Source of the DNA: Alitta virens
Taxonomy: Eukaryota; Annelida; Polychaeta; Phyllodocida; Nereididae
Assembly (NCBI GenBank): GCA_932294295.1
Contig: OW028585.1
Coordinates: forward strand, 24,408,813 to 24,472,812
DNA length: 64,000 bases
Direction of reading: 5' to 3'
This document shows positions 1 through 11,482 of the stretch, in pieces. The stretch's first letter is position 1, and each line of letters starts with the position of its first letter. Below the pieces are notes generated by a model. That model did no database searches. It saw only the letters and a list, made by a program, of their open reading frames with translations, and was not told the origin of the DNA. The translations under genes were made by a program, and so were the position numbers.

Positions 1-225
1 AACGTCCGCCAAATTTTCATTTTCAGAACTTTTTGCCCTCTCCACGGATGATTTAGCGCTACCAGGAGCATTCTAAGGATTAGCAAGAGTATCTGTACAT
101 CGCTCGGCGAGTGAATTATGTATTGCCAAGGATGAGCAAGAGTAAAAGTAATTTTTCATCCGTGCTCACTCGCCATGCCCATCCTAACAGTGGAATGCCC
201 CTTCACAGTGTTCGTCCTAGCCTTC
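1..225. repeat. partial foldback repeat, family FB1
   Basis: AT-mixed sequence with the phrases CTCTCCACG, GAGTGAATTA and GAGCAAGAGT. The same ordered phrases recur at 50165-50600 and, reverse complemented, at 51285-51500. It ends near GGAATGCCCCTTCAC, which resembles the GAACGCCCCTT ends of the other copies. Probably a non-autonomous DNA transposon cut by the window edge. No coding content is recognised. Confidence 0.6.
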
Positions 226-304
226 TTAAAATGGTAATGATGCATTGTATTGTTTCATGTGTTGTAACGATTAATGTATGTTATATACAATATACCCGTT
301 TCAG

Positions 305-1980
305 TGCAATTCTGCCATGGTGACCAGGAAGGAATTTATCTGGAGAGGGACCAGGTTGGTCAGAACAATGAAGGAGTCTACCTTGAACCAGAACAAGGAG
401 AGGAGAGGAGTTTAGATGATGAAGGTATGGAGATAAAACAGCATCAAATCCTCACATCAAAATAACATTAAATCCTGACATCTGATTATGGCAATACATT
501 CTATTTGCCATATGCATACAGAAAAAAGAGAACAAGCAGAAAATGAATATGGATAAAACAGATAATGTATGCATGGCAGAGAGACCCATAGTATGGTCAT
601 ATGGCACTCCTGTCTCATTGACAGATGTTTTAAAGATTTGCATTTCTCAATTTTCCTGAAGTATTTTATAAACAGGTAGACTATATTAATACACATGCAT
701 ATAACAATTTATAATATCACAGGTAGTTGTTTGATGTGGGACGAGAAGCCTTGAAGATTGTGTGTCTTTATCTCTGAAATAAGATGAGTCTGTCATATTG
801 TAGGGATGTTCTTTTCCTTTTAAGATATGGAACGGGCAGAGAGGGAGATGGATATGCATGATGCTGGTAAATTGTTTGACACCTTCCTGAGCTCCGGACC
901 AGGGGGTTGCAAGAGACAGGGAGAGTCATGTCGAGGCTTCCCTAAGTGCTGTGGTAAACTCGTCTGCTATTGGCAGGGCAAGTTTAACCCACTAGAAGTA
1001 AGTCTTTTCTTTATATAATAATGATATTAATGACTTTATTGAACAAAATTTGAAGTTGAACTATACATGTGGCAGATCTTGTCAAAATTGTACAGTTATA
1101 ACAAACGAACATTATATTATTATGAACACATTAAGAATTGGAAAGGGTAGAATAGAGTGTTTGCACACTCATTTCTTCCCTCAGGCAATATTTCATAATG
1201 TAATATATAGTAGGTGTCCAAATATTCACTATTATAATAGTAGGATTCACAATAAAAGTCCATCCGTTCCATCATACTTTTCCATAAATGGTTTAGAACA
1301 CTATATAGGTGATAGGAATATCAACAAAAAGGCAAAACCCAAGTTTCTAACCCATAAAAACACTTCTGTGAAACAAGAAAGTTGCAGTTTGCCATATTCT
1401 CCTTATTTTTCTGCAGCTTCACTATTCAAAATAAACGTCCACCAGTTTTTGTTATATTTTGCTGTAACCAGAGACAAAGCACAAATTGACAGACATTTTA
1501 GCAACAAGCCACATCACAAGCTACAACAAAACCATGTTAATTACTGGAAGTTTTTTCTTCAGTGATACTTGGGCTGATGATATTTTCTTGTCATATCATG
1601 TAATCAATTGTACTATAACACTAATAGGTTGTCTTTGCATTTTTTCAATGATATAAAACAGTTAATTAATCGAGAGATAACATGATGCAGGACAAAATGC
1701 TTTTCACAAAGGTATTTTTGTACTCCGCTGTATTCATACATGGCTCATGATTGTTTTGCAGCAAGGGACATGTGTCACGTGTGTCAAGGAAGGACAGAGG
1801 TGTGTCAAGGACAATCAGTGTTGCAACGGACTTCAGTGTGACAAGGACAGTCGTTTTTACCTCAACGGATGGTGCCGCCCCCCACGGCCAGAGGGCGCCA
1901 AGTGCCACACTGACTCCATGTGCCAAGCCTATTGCCAGAAGAGTGGCTTCTTCAACATCTATGGCCACTGCATGGGCTGA
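305..1980 (+). CDS. secreted double-knottin-like Cys-rich protein, copy 1 (5' exon outside window)
   Basis: Three exons are visible: 305-424, 825-997 and 1762-1980, each with AG acceptors and GT donors. Their phases agree (1 to 1, 1 to 0, then 0 to stop), so they read as one frame. The first visible exon encodes an acidic stretch with two related motifs, GIYLE and GVYLE. This exon has no counterpart in the other three copies. The second has a charged linker followed by C-x6-C-x5-CC-x4-C. The last has 11 cysteines: C-x2-C-x6-C-x5-CC-x4-C, then five more. The spacing fits two inhibitor-cystine-knot-like modules plus a C-terminal four-Cys tail. A phase-1 signal-peptide exon, as in copies 2-4, is expected upstream of position 1. 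The last exon has one extra codon relative to its paralogues. Function is unknown; the knottin fold is inferred from Cys spacing only. Confidence 0.82.
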
Positions 1981-2043
1981 TTTGTAGTCATTGACCTCAT
2001 CAAAACTCAAATGTTTTTGTCCCAGTCACTGGGAGTTCCACAC

Positions 2044-2049
2044 AATAAA
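2044..2049 (+). terminator. poly(A) signal AATAAA of knottin copy 1
   Basis: A perfect AATAAA lies 64 bases after the stop codon of the first knottin-like gene, in an AT-rich context. It is the likely 3' end signal of that mRNA. Confidence 0.65.
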
Positions 2050-2336
2050 ACATTAAAACCGTAAAAATGTGTTAATGTTTCCTGTGCAAGTCACCCCAGG
2101 CAAAAGAGGCAGAATTCTGTAAAATCAATCAATTTTAATCCTTTTTAAAAGGAAAATTAATCATGCGATACTGTAGGCATCAGCATTATGACAAAAGAAC
2201 CACGTACAATTTACAGCTGGTAATTTTAGAAAATATTTGTTGTGATTTACTTTGTAAAGTTAATTAATATTTTCAAATCACATTTAGTTAATTAAGATTA
2301 ATTATGACATTTCATGATAATGGTCTGGTCTTCTTT

Positions 2337-2445
2337 TTTTTGTCAGCGGTTGTAGATGTGGGGGATTAGGGCTTTATATCCTGTATTTCTGCCTTGATGA
2401 GCTAATTAGGACAGGCAGAAACCATGGCAAAGAGATGATGGATGA
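2337..2445 (-). repeat. SINE 3' tail fragment
   Basis: On the minus strand this holds the same tail as the tRNA-headed SINE at 17205-17365: an ATGG phrase, a run near CTAATTAG, then AAATACAGGA and AAAGCCCTAATCC. The tRNA-like head is missing or too diverged to see. Confidence 0.6.
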
Positions 2446-2764
2446 AATTCTTAGGTTAGAATAGGGACAAGGGTTTGCCAACATACTGGAAACAAACAAA
2501 ATATTGACTCAGTAAGCAATGTAGGGCTTCATACTGTTCTGTAGTACATAAGCTTTACTTTGATATGAAATTATGTTTGTTGAGCAATTACGCTTATTAT
2601 ACTTTGCCAACTTAGAAATTCTGAATGGAATTTATTTTAATAAGACATCTTATTTCATTTTCACAAACAATTGCATCACTTGTCTTTCATTTAACCACAA
2701 TGATGCACAAAGTACCAATTACAGTGCACATAGAAATAGAAAATAGACTGGTGACAAACTTGGG

Positions 2765-3455
2765 ACAGCAGTACATTTGAAGTGCACCAAACTAATGAAG
2801 ATGCTGATCTACTTGTACAAACATGCAAGACACCTGCAGCTAACCAAGATCCTATAATTTTAGGAGATGACAAGGATATTCCATATTTAGTGTTACTTGC
2901 CCATCATACAAAGAATGTAAATTTTTTTAGTCTTCTTTAAGCCGGAGGCAAAGAAACATTTCCAGAAATCTACCAGATGATGAATTATTCCACCTAGGCT
3001 TGCATGGGAAAGTCGTTCTGACAATATACTGGGTTGTGAGAAGTCAGTGGAATAAAACTGAGCCTGTATCAGGAGGCACAGGTGTTCATGAGGAGCAGAG
3101 CACATGTACCCAGATGATATTGCCATGGCAAAAGAAGCAGCTATGGTTTGCTTGCGTAATAGGGAGCCTGGACAAAGCATCAGTGATTTGAGCACTGTTC
3201 CAATTGAACCATGCTCATCACAACCAACAGTTGCATGTTATAAAAGAGTGCCACAGTTTTTTGCCTGCTCCTTCAGCAACATTCCTCCGGTTTTGGGGCA
3301 TTCTGGACTGTAACTGGTTTGATCAGGAGGAACCCAGCAGAGGGATCAGTCACTACCAGCAGGCAAAAGTAGCAGAAGCTGCTCCAAAGAGCCTTCCGTT
3401 TGCCCACGGCGAACATCTAGCTGTTGCCCGTCATGAGAGTAACACTGATCCTTGA
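2765..3455 (+). pseudogene. fragment of a repeated invertebrate protein (PIN/XPG-like 'GDDTDLLVLL' type)
   Basis: Frame-broken coding remnant. From 2778 it reads NEDADLLVQTC and then ILGDDKDIPYLVLLAHH. This matches, from memory, the DADTLIV / VVGDDTDLLVLL core of large repeat-associated proteins common in cnidarian, mollusc and lancelet genomes, which look like a degenerate nuclease (PIN/XPG-I) domain. Downstream frames around 3000-3450 keep protein-like stretches but need several frame changes. It is non-functional as it stands. A related N-terminal fragment occurs at 19493-20915. Confidence 0.5.
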
Positions 3456-5600
3456 ACTATACTGTATCATATCAATAAAAGCCATGTGTCTTCTCAAAGG
3501 TTGGGGCAGATAACCAGTGAAGGAAAGTTAGTACGCACAAGACAGACCTCCACCCCAGTTTCTTCCAAAGATGGCGCCACGATCTCCAGTGCGAAGCACC
3601 GGCTTTCCCATAACCGATTCGCCGCTCCCCAAGAATCGGGGAGGGAAAGTTTATGTGCGTTGTCTGCATAAAAAGTAGTGCAATTCCTATGCAAAGTTTA
3701 ATTTATTCAAGGAGCCACTGACTGCAAAACTGATGGATATTCATTCTTTGTCCAAACTATATCAACACGATGAATTAGCACGATTTGAGGCGAAAATTCA
3801 GTCAACTCCATGAGGTACTAGTTTTGTTCAAGTTTCTGAACAATCACTGCAAAATCATTGCACTGGTTTTCTTTGTTGTATCGATCTTTTACCCACAGTA
3901 TACTGTCATGTCAAGCACAAGAATTGACGTCCATCCTGTCACCCCAGAATTTCTGGTAGTTATTCAGTATACCTGAAAACCTGGTTGCTATGCCATGCAG
4001 TGTTCTTGCAGGAAGTATGGTTTGATTTGTCCCATGGCTTGCTCAAACTATAATGGTACCAATGAAACTTTATTTATCTCATGCATTTCAGACCTGAACA
4101 AAGGAATCACAACAAATTCTTAGAATTACAGGTATTTTACAAATTGTGATCTGTTCGACCTATGAGTTACTATTGATTTATTGTAAGCTAGACATTAGTC
4201 AGTAATACTACCCTCGTACTCTATCTTCAACAAATATAGGAATATGTACTGATATTCAAATGCTGATCTGAAACTGTTCCACTCGATATATTTTGGTAAA
4301 CTTTTGATATGTCATTCAGTACATCTTGACCTATCATTGTTTAATTGATGTTGAAATTTGTCCTGGGTCAGCTGTATTTTACGTAGATTGACCGGACTAG
4401 TTGTCTATAGTTGCAGCTTACAGCCTGAGTGCATGAGAGCAAATACCACTGTCAAATTGCTGACAGAAATCTCTGGAAATGCCTGCTTTAGCCTAAAGTG
4501 TTCTATAACTGGGTTAAATATTGCCAATGTTGACAAATTCATACTCACATGAATGCCCGAATTTATGTTGACTTGGCAATATTTTTTTCTTGGTTCCCCA
4601 ACATGAAATTGTATTAATAAATGAATCGTAATATTTTCTGGAAAGAAAGTAAAACTATTTTTTTTTTTTTAGTAAGATGTTTTAGCTGTATCGTCAGAAC
4701 TTTACACTGGCCTGAACCCATGTCAGTGTCATGGGTGTAGAAAAGTTTGTTATTTTTTGTATACTTCTCACATTTAAACGGTAATCCTAGCTCTACCCAA
4801 GCCAAACACTTTATCTAAAATTCACATCTTCTTTGATTATTTTACAATGAATAATTATTATGCTGTTGGACAGTTAGTGGATTGATAATTTGTTGGATGG
4901 AATATGGCGACTAAAAGTACATATAAAAGACAAATTATTTGCAATGGGGTACTTAGTCTCCGGGAACAGTGATGCATGTGGTTTTGCAGAGTGTGGCAAG
5001 TAGACCAATACGAATAATTGTTAATAAATATGCATTCCGAAAGGTTTTTATGAGATTCACGGTACTATTGATTTGGTAGGGCCAACAAATTAGGGGACAC
5101 ACATAAGTCCTGACAGTACAAAATATAAACAGCTCTGCATGTTAATGATTATAATGTTAAACTATGAATTGCTCTAACTGACATTATGTAACGTACTTCA
5201 GTTACTGGCGGATCCGGGGGGGGGGGGGGGCAAGGGGCCATACCCCCCCCCCCCACCAGCCTTATTTTCTATAGTGGCCTATTACAGAATGACCCAGTTA
5301 CACCTTAATAGTCATACATTTTTGAGGAAAAAAATATGATTGTTTACCATTACAATCAGAGTTTGTGAAGGCCTTTTCTCTATGTCCTTTTGACAACAGC
5401 TTCTTCTTAATCCTGATAACGTGAGACTCAACTGTTGTTGCCTCTTGCTCCAGTGAACAAGAGGATTTACGGCTCAAGGACGCTGGACAGACACTACTGA
5501 CACAGTTCTAGGAAACAGCGAATTGTCCTGCATGTTGGTGTTTATTGTTTTGGAATGTGGGTACATCAATAAACGTCATTTATTTGGGTTAGATGTCATT
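3456..5600. other. intergenic sequence between knottin copies 1 and 2
   Basis: No exon with coherent splice sites is seen. The short open frames around 3470-3700 and 4358-4552 lack any recognisable motif. The stretch includes a poly-T/A run near 4660 and the G-run/C-run hairpin at 5216. AT-rich and otherwise featureless to me. Confidence 0.5.
5214..5260. repeat. G-run/C-run hairpin
   Basis: About 15 consecutive G are followed, after a short CAAGGGGCCATA spacer, by about 14 C. The arms can pair as a hairpin, and the G-run could form a quadruplex. Similar G/C runs sit near 20570 and 20770, so this may be the end of a dispersed repeat. Homopolymer lengths may be assembly-sensitive. Confidence 0.6.
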
Positions 5601-5620
5601 GTGGCGATGGGCGCGGGGCC

Positions 5621-5637
5621 TATATATATTTATAAAT
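5621..5637 (+). promoter_or_regulatory. TATA box of knottin copy 2
   Basis: A TATATATATTTATAAA stretch ends about 66 bases before the ATG at 5703. It follows a locally GC-rich GGGCGCGGGGCC stretch. Position and sequence fit a core promoter with a short 5' leader. Confidence 0.6.
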
Positions 5638-5702
5638 GCCATTCAGCTTTTGATTATTCTGCACTTTTCATTTGTTCGCTCCAGTGAAGTTTTGATAGGA
5701 CC

Positions 5703-8700
5703 ATGAAGGCGGCGCTCTTAACATCATCACTTTGCTTCCTCTTGATAGGTAAGGCTACTCACTTGAGATCTGTCTTCAGAACTAACACATTTCAGTAGTT
5801 TAATTACATAATATATTATGTGGCTTAATTGTAGGGAGCAACTGAAAACTGCCAGCTTGCATTTCATTGGGTGACCTCATGCAAGAGACAGCTGTTTTGA
5901 TGAGGTCTCCCTGAAAGTACACTGTAAAACAAATTCCTGTAGTTTTTACAGCATCTTACTGGAAAATATTTGCACAGTATCTAGCTGCAAAAATTACAGT
6001 TGCAAATTGGTCTACCATAAAAGAGGACAAATGGATGTTTGCCGTAAAATAACGGGACATGCATCATACTACGTCACTTTAACGTAAAATATTGTCGATG
6101 AGCCCGTATTATAAGCTAATGTTGTGTTATTTACAGTAAATTTTACTCTATCATACTATAGATGTGATTTGCTGCATTTCACCATAAAATTCTGCAGTAT
6201 CATGCTGTAGACTCATTTTACGGTATCTTTCCATAGAATAAACAGTAAAATGCTGTATGGTAGATTTTGGTCCGTTTTACGGCAATCTACTGAATAAATT
6301 ATGAAAGACTGCCGTTTTCTTTACCTCAGCTGTACATTTTATAGTATTATTCAGAAGGATAGATTTACGGTATCTTGCTGTGAAAAATCTATGAGTGCTG
6401 TATACCAAATTTACAGTATTTTGCTGTGAAAGCTACGGTTAAATTGCGAGACAACTACGGAAACTCGTTACAGTGTATTCATTTGTTCAAATTATATATC
6501 GTCTTACCTTGGCATATGTCAATGTTTAATTGGTTAATAAATTAATCTAAAATCTGAATCAAATTCCAGTATTTGCACATTTTACTTGATCAGCTAATTT
6601 CGCACAAAAAGTTAGGCCAAGTCTTATGAAGTTTAAAATGCATTTGACATATTTGGGATATAATTTGCAAAATAATTTTCGGGCCCACAATCAAATCAAG
6701 ACCTAGAGGATTTTAATTATTATGCACCAATTCTAACAATATCAATGTTGGTCTTTGCGGGTCGCCGAAGTTGCTCGTTTGTACCATAGGTTACAGTCGA
6801 TTCCATAAACTTCGAAATTGAAGTCCAGAGGACGTCTTATGAATCCAGGACTCCCATTTATTGAGGGACTGAATTAACCAATGGGAGTCCTGGATTAGAC
6901 AATGGGAGTCCTGGATTAGACAATGGGAGACCTGTATTAGTATAACATTCTCTGGAGTTTTGTTTCCAAGTAAATCTACTGCTGGTATAATATTTATTGA
7001 CATTTGTTGTCTTAGGGGGAGCTCTGACTGCTGAGATCTTCAACTGCAAGGAGGTGGGAAAGTCCTGCAGGGGATTCCCCAAGTGCTGTGGTACCTTGGT
7101 CTGCAGATCAGAGGGCAAGTGGAACCCATTCGTGGTCAGTGTTGCACAAGTCCATATATGTTTTTCACTTATTGTTTTGTTGACACAGTGCCCTGCATAA
7201 GTTAGGGAAGTCCTCAAAAATAATCGTCTAGAAAATGATATTTTATCAAGTTCGCAGGTTTTTAACAATATATCACGATTTAAGTACACCAGATTAGTTA
7301 GTGTTGACTAATTTCATGATACTCTTTGCCTTTTTTTTTATTTTAAACCCCAAATACAAATAAAAATAAATTGTTTTGGAGTTCATTCACTATGCACGGC
7401 ACTGTATCTAATTTAATATACATGTCTACCCTCTAAACCTAGGCCAAACTGTTGAGTAATTTAAGAATTGCCTTTCAAGTCAAATGTAAAATATAGTTTA
7501 TATATCTTTAGATCTACCCTGGTTTATGTAGTATATCAAAATGTATGTGATCTAGCCTAGTTTCTGTGTCATTAAATGTCTGACTTAAAAAAAACTAGGC
7601 TACATCAAAGAGTTTTGCTGCCATCCAGACCAAATAGGATGAGCAATTGTGCTGTTTCAAAGTCCACATACTTTCATGAGGTTTTTATTTGGCTGTGCCT
7701 TATTATTTTCATGATGTATATAAACCTAGCAACGTAAATAATGATCCTCATTGCTCATTACCAAAGAACACTTCAATTCTCTGCTTAGTACAATCAAACC
7801 TGTATTAAGCGACCACTTAGAAGGGAATACACAAATTGGTCGTTTAAGACGGGTGGTCTTAATAGAGGGGGTTAAACAATGAAAACTCCGGATGCAACGA
7901 ATTAGATTTTTTTAATAATAAGGACAATGAACGTCAGATGTAATCAAATATCCTGAATACTAAACATGGCATCCGGATGTTTACAAACCATATTGATATG
8001 TATTATATTTTTCATGTGGAATTGACACGAATTTGCCACAGATTGTGCTGGGTCGTGTCCTGCTCCTGTTTTCATATCAATGATTTTCATTAATTCGCCT
8101 AATCAAATAATGTACTACACCAAATGCCTTATGTTATTTGAAGCTTTTAGTATGCCAGTTCTGTTTGTCACATGACTCTCATGCCAGTGAATCATGCAGT
8201 CATGCAGTTAGTTCACTTGATAAAATATTTCCATTCTAGGCCAATCGTGCAGCTATGACTTAAAGTCTATGTATACAAATACACCGCAGAAATGGCAAAA
8301 AGAGCACAGTCATTTAATTTGAAATTATGAAACTTCTAAAAACAAAATACTCGTTCTGTTGACTATATGTCTAGATGTGTTGCAAGAAGCTGTAATAATA
8401 AGCAGTGTGCCAGGCTTGCTACACATTTCACAGATGTCTTCACTCAGCCAATTTTATTCCGAAAGCTTTGAACATGATTCCTTTTCTGTTGTATTTTTAC
8501 ATCAACTACTATAAAATCTTCGGAAATGCGGCTAAAACTTATGCTTGAAAATGCAGCATTGATTAGTCCGATATTAATTAAGGACCCATGCAACATCTTC
8601 AGACTGAGTTTGCAGTTGCTGTTTTTTAATGTGTCTCATGAGTTGTTTATTTATTTCCCAGGGCGGGACATGTGGGGAGTGTGGGAGAGACGGGGAGCGT

Positions 8701-8877
8701 TGTGTGCGGGACGACCAGTGCTGTGATGGCTTCCAATGTGACAAGGAAAAATTTGGAGATGCGAACGGGTACTGCAGACACCCGAGGCCACCAGGGGCAT
8801 CTTGCTACACCGACGCCCAATGCAAGAAAGACTGTGACAAGAAGTGGTACAAGGTCTATGGAACCTGTGCAAACTAA
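5703..8877 (+). CDS. secreted double-knottin-like Cys-rich protein, copy 2
   Basis: Three exons: 5703-5748 (signal peptide), 7016-7134 (5-Cys exon) and 8662-8877 (11-Cys exon). Junction phases are 1 and 0, and the total is 381 nt, giving a 126-aa precursor. The start is the first ATG after the TATA box and opens a hydrophobic leader ending LLIGG. The middle exon has C-x6-C-x5-CC-x4-C with CRGFPKCCG. The last exon has C-x2-C-x6-C-x5-CC-x4-C and a tail ending VYGTC. The sixth cysteine of the first knot would come from the start of the last exon, so the intron splits the module. The mature protein would have 16 cysteines, i.e. eight possible disulfides, and should be secreted. Its introns contain an ACTGTAA-type element and a MITE. 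Ligand or target unknown. Confidence 0.9.
5920..6478. repeat. non-autonomous element rich in ACTGTAAAA motifs
   Basis: Bounded by TACACTGTAA at the left and TTACAGTGTA at the right, a 10-bp inverted repeat. The inside is a degenerate array of TTTACAG / CTGTAAAA words in both orientations. This structure is typical of MITE-like DNA elements. No coding potential. Confidence 0.65.
6790..6985. repeat. palindromic MITE, family M1, copy a
   Basis: Inverted arms around CCAGAGGACGTC...CCAGGACTCCCAT and ATGGGAGTCCTGG...CTCTGGAG. The right arm carries a local three-fold repeat of TGGGAGTCCTGGATTAGACAA. It lies 30 bases upstream of exon 2 of knottin copy 2. Confidence 0.8.
7135..8661 (+). other. intron 2 of knottin copy 2
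   Basis: GT-AG intron of about 1.5 kb. Around 7795-7905 it contains the phrase ACCTGTATTAAGCGACCAC and its near inverse GGTCTTAATAGAGG. I recognise this as a dispersed invertebrate repeat motif, though the element boundaries are unclear. The rest is AT-rich without visible genes. Confidence 0.55.
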
Positions 8878-8935
8878 GTCATCTGTGAATTTTATCGTGT
8901 CTTCAAAAGCATATGGGCATGTCAGATAATTTGTG

Positions 8936-9078
8936 TTACAGCCATTTGCATAAACATGGAAACTAAATTTCAGAGGACGTCATTTCATTGGTTAAGGTAG
9001 TCCCCCAACCAATGGGAGTTCTCGATCTATATGACGTCCTCTGGAGTTTAGTTTCCAAGTTTATGAGTTTAGCTGTAC
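8936..9078. repeat. palindromic MITE, family M1, copy b
   Basis: Near-perfect inverted repeat. It opens GTTACAGCCATTTGCATAAAC, runs through GGAAACTAAATTTCAGAGGACGTC to a CATTGG/CCAATGGG centre, and returns through GACGTCCTCTGGAGTTTAGTTTCC to TTAGCTGTAC. It sits in the 3' flank of knottin copy 2, before the poly(A) signal, so it may be part of the 3' UTR. Confidence 0.8.
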
Positions 9079-9236
9079 TAAGCACGCATAATTTGAGTTA
9101 TGTTGCAAAAAATTATGTTCATTTGAATTCATTCACTGTTCAGTTTTGTAATCAATGATTTGACATAAATCAGTTTCATTCTTGAAATCATCGCTGTAGT
9201 TTTCCACTGATATAAAAATGTACCGCAATACTGACA

Positions 9237-9242
9237 AATAAA
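9237..9242 (+). terminator. candidate poly(A) signal of knottin copy 2
   Basis: AATAAA, 360 bases past the stop codon and repeated 13 bases later. Using it would place a whole MITE within the 3' UTR. Confidence 0.4.
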
Positions 9243-9483
9243 TTACCCGAATAAATTACCCGGAACACTTGCCTGTTTACGAATACTTTTGATTAGAATT
9301 ATCGACGCATCCTGCACAATGATTGTGCTGTGGTTTGTCATGGTGATAACGTCATGGTTATATGGAAAGTGTGGAAAGTACAGTGTCATTCGATTTTTAC
9401 AACGAAAGAGTGCCTCTAACACATTACCTCACAACACCATAAACAGAATATTATTTGCATGCATAAATACATTTAGCATCATG

Positions 9484-11003
9484 TAAGTGTAAGTAAGTAA
9501 AAGTAAGTAAAAATTTTAAGCTCGTTAAAATACAGTTACCAATCATTAAAGGCACAAGCGCTTGTCACCGAAGTTAGCATGAATAATAAAATATGAGTAA
9601 GATATGAAAGTATAAACAGATGAGAGATGAGACAGTACAAGTTAAGAAGAGTACATAAAAAGCAACATCCACACCTACATTTAAAATCATATGACTTAAG
9701 CATTTAAAACTGTTAAAATCATCAACTTTAAAACCTCCTGGTAAATTATTCCACAATTTGGCACCAATGTATTTAAGTGAGTTGTAGCCATAAGTTATCG
9801 TTTTGTAATTTATTTGGACAAGTTTTCTAGCATGTCGGTTGGTGACATAGGGGACATTTCAGTGTTTACGATTTTGTGGACAGACACTAATATTAGGCGT
9901 TGCCTTTGTTCACTCAACAGATCAAAATAGGAAAGGGTGAAATCACAATAAACAAACTGTTAAGCACGTTTTAACATCTTGTCTAGATTGTGGCATCAGT
10001 TTTCTGCAACCATGACATACAATGTTACAATAATTGAAATTGGCCATGACATAAACATCTAATATTTTAGTCTTGCAGTGTATTGCATTAGTTTGTTTTA
10101 CACAGCGTTTCACTATTTCATTGACATGAGTCCAAAGTTCAGTTTATTGTCAAGGGTGTATACCCAATACACACACATGGTCAGAGGCTGGTATATTATT
10201 ATCACAAACTGTCCAACTAACATCATTATTGCATGGCTTACTGCTTAATATCATAAATTTAAATTTATCTGGGTTTACTTTCATGTAATTGTTCTTGACC
10301 CATTGGACAGCAATATCACAGGCTCCTTCTCAGTTCAGTTTTATTACATTGGGATGACTAAAATACAGTGTATTGTCATCAGCATAATTGTATACACAGG
10401 TTACTTAAGGAAGACATTGAAGAGGACAGGTCCCAATAAACTACCTTGGGGGATACCTCGTTTTACAAATGACCATTCACTTTTTACTTGACCGGATTTA
10501 ACCCTCTGTTTTTTTAATGACAAATTCTTATAAGTTCACAAGTTTGCCTATTAAGAGCCCATGGGGTACTGAGTCAAAAGCAGGAGACAGGCCCATAGCC
10601 ACACATCCTACTTTTTCATTTTTGTCAAGCGCAAGTCTCCAGTCTTCAACACACCTCAGAATGACATTGCTATAACTGTATTTTGCTCTATAGGAGAATC
10701 CTTCGACATGGCAGTCAAAACACTGACTGGACGATAATTGCATTTAACAAGCAATTCTTTCTTTTTGTAAACAGGTGACACCTCAGCATGTTTACAATCA
10801 TATGGGAATATGTTTTGTTTAAGTTGCTTCAGTTTTGCAAACCTCATTGACAGTTTCATGTGAGAAACTACAGTTATCACAAGAAACACAATTCCTACCT
10901 TTGATGAAATTAACTGCACCATGACCCGAGTAAAAATCCATTATCATTTCATGGTCCATGTATTCAATAATATCACTCTCAGCCAAATCATTTGCAATAT
11001 TGT
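9484..11003 (-). mobile_element. degenerate LINE (CR1/L2-like reverse transcriptase), 5' truncated
   Basis: Minus-strand reverse transcriptase fragments in several frames. One at 10922-10656 has a Y-R-P-V-S-V motif after VYKK. One at 10743-10528 has the F-D-S-V-P-H-G-L-L palm-like motif. One at 9756-9574 has the MWNNLPGGFK tail typical of CR1/L2-type C-termini. An (AAGT)n tract at 9487-9515 looks like its 3' tail. Frameshifts and stops make it inactive. It lies between knottin copies 2 and 3. Confidence 0.7.
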
Positions 11004-11007
11004 ACAT

Positions 11008-11135
11008 ACAATTACAGCCAAATCATAGACTTGGAAACTAAACTCCAGAAGACGTCATGTGACTTCAATTGGCTGAGGGACTCCCTTAACCTTGGGGATT
11101 CCTGGATTCACTTGACGTCCTCTGGAGTGTATAAT
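11008..11135. repeat. palindromic MITE, family M1, copy c
   Basis: Begins ATTACAGCCAAATCATAGACTTG and continues GGAAACTAAACTCCAGAAGACGTCATG, a CAATTGGCTGAGGGACTC centre and CTTGACGTCCTCTGGAGT. It abuts the 5'-truncated end of the LINE fragment. Confidence 0.8.
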
Positions 11136-11442
11136 ACTGATCTTAATAAGTTACGATTGTATACGTGACCTGCACACCAAAACTAATCGACAAACTTACA
11201 GGATTCTTTTTATACAGGATGTTGAAAAATGAAGTTAACAGAGCAACCCAAAAAGGACCTGGAGTCATTTTATCTATTAGGCACATTGACATCTAAGCTT
11301 GTGTTACATCAGCAGTTGGGATACTTTGGACTCACTTCAATGATACTAATTCCTATTATGAAACACAATGCTTAAGCTATAGCCTAATCTGTGGCCTAAT
11401 GAACTTTGAATCCTGGGAACTGCACAATTAAAACCCCCACAA

Positions 11443-11448
11443 TATAAA
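11443..11448 (+). promoter_or_regulatory. TATA box of knottin copy 3
   Basis: TATAAA, 35 bases before the start codon at 11483. It implies a very short 5' leader. Confidence 0.55.
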
Positions 11449-11482
11449 ATCAGGCCCTCATTCGGAGGCAGGACACAACACA

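Larger units (their letters stand above)
5749..7015 (+). other. intron 1 of knottin copy 2
   Basis: GT-AG intron of about 1.27 kb. It is largely made of the 5920-6478 repeat and the 6790-6985 MITE, with AT-rich sequence between them. Confidence 0.7.

Noticed and set aside
1050..1565. 171-aa open frame between knottin exons
   Set aside because: It lies inside the intron between 997 and 1762 of copy 1, has no domain, signal peptide or codon pattern, and its composition follows the AT-rich intron.
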